NCBI GenBank assembly: GCA_034112085.1
Contig: JAWUWD010000097.1
Span: 1 to 7,098, forward strand
Length of the DNA stretch: 7,098 nucleotides
Reading direction: 5' to 3'
Source of the DNA: JAWUWD01 sp034112085
GTDB taxonomy: Bacteria; Bacteroidota; Bacteroidia; Cytophagales; Cyclobacteriaceae
Within the stretch, counting starts at the first letter, position 1, and the number at the start of each line of letters is the position of its first letter. The position numbers and the translations under genes were made by a program. The notes under the pieces were generated by a model. That model ran no database searches. It was not told the DNA's origin and was given only the letters and a program-made list of their open reading frames with translations. This document shows, piece after piece, positions 5,724 through 7,098 of the stretch.

Positions 5724-5873
5724 TCAGCAAGAACGATATTTAGAATTCCTGCTTAATAAGAATGAGTCTTTATAAGATTCTTTTTCTAGAGCAGGTATTG
5801 CCCAATGTGTCATTTTCATACTATCCTCGCTAATATTGTAATGTATAATAAATCTTTGCTCATAAGATGAAAC
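5724..5873 (-). pseudogene. Short open remnant upstream of the integrase relic, unidentified
   Basis: A stop-free frame of 49 codons on the minus strand, from after TAA 5874-5876 to TGA 5724-5726. It reads with a protein-like mix (YEQRFIIHYNISEDSMKMTH, then WAIPALEKESYKDSFLLSR). An ATG at 5817-5819 would give a 31-residue peptide. I do not recognise it. It may be debris of the gene that once preceded the integrase, or chance in AT-rich DNA. Confidence 0.2.
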
Positions 5874-5926
5874 TTAATTTATGACCTTAAATAAAATTGA
5901 TTCACAAGAACCCATAGAGTTTAATT

Positions 5927-5963
5927 AGGAATTATTCCTTCATCTTGATAATTTGTATTATCA
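5927..5963 (+). promoter_or_regulatory. Two adjacent perfect dyads before the secreted-protein gene
   Basis: AGGAAT-T-ATTCCT (5927-5939) and TGATAAT-TTGT-ATTATCA (5946-5963) are both perfect, 6 nt apart, and end 17 nt before the ATG at 5981. The position fits operators or a 5'-UTR hairpin. No Shine-Dalgarno sequence is present. In AT-rich DNA such dyads can arise by chance, but two perfect ones side by side next to a start are notable. Confidence 0.4.
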
Positions 5964-5980
5964 CTAATTCTCCTTCAATC

Positions 5981-6724
5981 ATGAATAAAAAGGTGCTCGT
6001 TATTCTAATAGTTCTAGTTAGTTTTTTTACTCAAAGAACGGTCTTTGGGCAGTATGATGTACGAAAATCACAGCAAAACAAAAGGAATCTTTCAGTCGCT
6101 ACTTCACAAAGTAGTTATGACAGCCTTCATCATAGTTTAAGGCCTAAAGATTGGTCGCAATATGTAGGACAGACCTTCTATATGTTGCCCTTGATAAGCA
6201 GAAGAGTGCATGGGTATGAAGGATTTTATACAAGTCATGAAGTAGATCATAAAAAACGCTACTATGACAATGGACAAGGAGGTACATATGACTCTGCATT
6301 GGTCGGTAAATATTTGGACGTAGTTGAGGTTATTGAAGTAAACAGCAGACATGGAAAGCATAAAGACGTCTTTCTGAAATTAATGGAGCGTGAATCTGGG
6401 AATACTATCTACTATAGCACATTACATTTAAGTAGTGTAGAAATATTGGTGTTGGGATATCTTGAAAAGCAAAAGTCATTATATGTAGGAAATTCTTATC
6501 AAGTTAATCTTTCTGAAGAATTAAATGGTGAAGTGGAGTTGATTGATATCAATACAGGTAAGGAATTTATTGTGACAAATGGGCAAAAAGATAAGGTAAT
6601 TGATGTTAGTATCTATGAGTTTCCGCGTTTTCATAGTATAGGATACATCATGAAAACGTATGATGACCATGAATACGTTCTTTATTGGAATGAATTTTCC
6701 GATTATTTAACACAAAATAGGTAA
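5981..6724 (+). CDS. Secreted protein of unknown function
   Basis: A 247-residue predicted exported protein. The ATG at 5981 is chosen because it opens a classical signal peptide (MNKKVLVILIVLVSFF, likely cleaved near VFG-Q at residue 23). A TTG 12 codons upstream would bury it and overlap the dyads. There is no lipobox Cys, so the product should be soluble in the periplasm or further secreted. The mature part has a polar Ser/Gln-rich linker (about 27-55), then alternating beta-like segments rich in aromatic residues (DWSQYVGQTFYMLP, GKYLDVVEVIEV, KDVFLKLMERESG, EYVLYWNEFSDYL). There are two Cys-free halves of similar beta pattern and no catalytic motif that I recognise. It is probably a small all-beta adaptor or binding protein. 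It stands alone between the integrase relic and the convergent mnmE fragment. The family is not recognised. Confidence 0.8.
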   Translation: MNKKVLVILIVLVSFFTQRTVFGQYDVRKSQQNKRNLSVATSQSSYDSLHHSLRPKDWSQYVGQTFYMLPLISRRVHGYEGFYTSHEVDHKKRYYDNGQGGTYDSALVGKYLDVVEVIEVNSRHGKHKDVFLKLMERESGNTIYYSTLHLSSVEILVLGYLEKQKSLYVGNSYQVNLSEELNGEVELIDINTGKEFIVTNGQKDKVIDVSIYEFPRFHSIGYIMKTYDDHEYVLYWNEFSDYLTQNR

Positions 6725-6726
6725 AT

Positions 6727-6768
6727 GGTTGTTGCGATATTCCAGTTGTTTATTAATGCAACATTACC
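6727..6768. terminator. Possible bidirectional terminator between convergent genes
   Basis: Stem TGTTGC (6730-6735) / GCAACA (6758-6763), extended by GGT / ACC across a 2-nt bulge. On the plus strand it lies just after the stop codon of the secreted-protein gene and is followed by TTATATTTTCAATTT. On the minus strand it lies 44 nt beyond the mnmE fragment and is followed by ATTTACCTATTTTG. The loop is large (22 nt), so the fold is moderate. Confidence 0.38.
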
Positions 6769-6811
6769 TTATATTTTCAATTTGCTCTAGTATTAAGGAC
6801 ACTATACGCAG

Positions 6812-6829
6812 CTACTTACCAATACAGAA
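6812..6829 (-). other. Candidate attachment site: the SGI1-type attB position at the mnmE 3' end
   Basis: The last 18 bases of the fragment, TTCTGTATTGGTAAGTAG, differ only in the final base from the SGI1 attachment site in mnmE/trmE as I remember it (ending TAA). The bases encode the conserved FCIGK plus stop, so part of the match is forced by protein conservation. No second copy is visible in the window. Use as an att site is inferred from the truncated mnmE and the nearby integrase relic. Confidence 0.4.
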
Positions 6830-7021
6830 CTTACTAAAGATATTATCCAAAGGGGCATCCGTAGTGATCTCACCGGTGATTTCACCAAGATAGTGAAGTG
6901 ACTGTCTGATGTCCATCGCAAGGAAGTCACCTGTCACATTTTGACCAAGACCATTGAGCACATCTTTGAGGGCATTGCGGGTCTGCATCAGGTTGTCATA
7001 GTGGCGGATATTGGTCAATGA
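6812..7021 (-). pseudogene. mnmE: mnmE (trmE) 3' fragment, tRNA-modification GTPase C-terminus
   Basis: On the minus strand, 69 codons read SLTNIRHYDNLMQTRNALKD, then GDFLAMDIRQSLHYLGEITG, then EITTDAPLDNIFSKFCIGK and TAG. This is the C-terminal helical domain of MnmE, which with MnmG modifies U34 of certain tRNAs; the terminal C-x-GK motif with its conserved Cys is present. Intact MnmE is about 450-460 residues; here the G domain and N-terminus are absent. Family similarity stops at about 7021, and a stop follows in frame at 7043-7045, so the fragment is cut cleanly at its 5' side. TTDAPLDNIF departs from the usual D-D/E-L-L-G-x-IF, which may be drift. The stretch looks richer in GC than its neighbours. 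mnmE is normally single-copy and important, so a full copy presumably exists elsewhere, perhaps just beyond the right edge. Confidence 0.85.
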
Positions 7022-7098
7022 AAATAGAACCGTTTTGAGTAGTTAATAGCGTTAGAGGAGCAAGGAAGGTGTATTTATTCAAATATTTCCTATCTAAC
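7022..7098. other. Right-edge sequence beyond the mnmE break
   Basis: No MnmE-like reading continues in the minus-strand frame past 7021, which soon stops at 7043-7045. A 6-bp inverted pair GTTAGA (7051-7056) / TCTAAC (7093-7098) is present but weak. I see no gene in these 77 bases; they may be the start of another inserted segment. Confidence 0.35.

Larger units (their letters stand above)
5244..5980. other. Long gene-poor stretch holding decayed fragments
   Basis: Some 737 bases separate the divergent kinase and secreted-protein genes, with no intact gene. It holds the integrase relic (5346-5669), a second short open remnant (5724-5873) and two dyads (5927-5963) next to the downstream start. 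A small perfect TTACT-tac-AGTAA repeat at 5296-5308 lies in the kinase upstream region. I could not place a convincing kinase promoter. Confidence 0.6.

Noticed and set aside
5625..5743. Plus-strand stop-free stretch containing LQLMISNLESDSIQLLN
   Set aside because: About 38 codons with no good start, mostly antisense to the integrase relic; probably chance.

Overview
The window looks like an accessory or junction stretch of a Bacteroidota chromosome, probably from a Cytophagales/Flavobacteriales-type marine or soil bacterium. The evidence is low GC, no Shine-Dalgarno sequences, -10-like elements near the Bacteroidota TAnnTTTG form, a prohibitin-like lipoprotein of a type I associate with this phylum, and a decayed tyrosine integrase of the Bacteroidota arm-binding/SAM-like type. 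No species can be named from the sequence.

Layout. The left edge (about 32-145, minus) is the last 37 codons of a beta-carbonic anhydrase, cut off at an in-frame stop beside a nested inverted repeat. Next come three minus-strand envelope genes: two tandem-duplicated secreted leucine-rich-repeat (LRR) proteins (214-1065 and 1282-2133) and an SPFH/prohibitin-like lipoprotein (2407-3186). Each has its own promoter, and all three promoters share one design: a 19-bp ACTC-N11-GAGT dyad exactly 9 nt upstream of a TAT..TTGCATCA -10-like box, with the ATG 48-52 nt further on. This suggests one small regulon.

A palindrome-rich divergent gap (3271-3627) separates these from a stand-alone BLUF blue-light photoreceptor (3628-4077, plus) with all key flavin-site residues. 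Convergent to it is a PAS-HisKA_2-HATPase sensor histidine kinase (4125-5243, minus) with no response regulator beside it.

The stretch 5244-5980 has no intact gene. It holds a broken tyrosine integrase (about 5346-5669, minus), a second short unidentified remnant, and two perfect dyads just ahead of a secreted protein of unknown function (5981-6724, plus). The right edge (6812-7021, minus) is an isolated 3' fragment of mnmE (tRNA-modification GTPase). Its last 18 bases differ at one position from the SGI1-type attB in mnmE, as I remember that site.

How it fits together. Two 3'-end gene stubs (carbonic anhydrase, mnmE) and an integrase relic on the same strand point to repeated insertion and deletion, with mnmE as the likely integration target. 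The most interesting intact biology is the shared promoter architecture linking an SPFH lipoprotein with two secreted LRR proteins built on a 23-23-26 residue super-repeat. I see no CRISPR array, tRNA, rRNA or complete insertion sequence.
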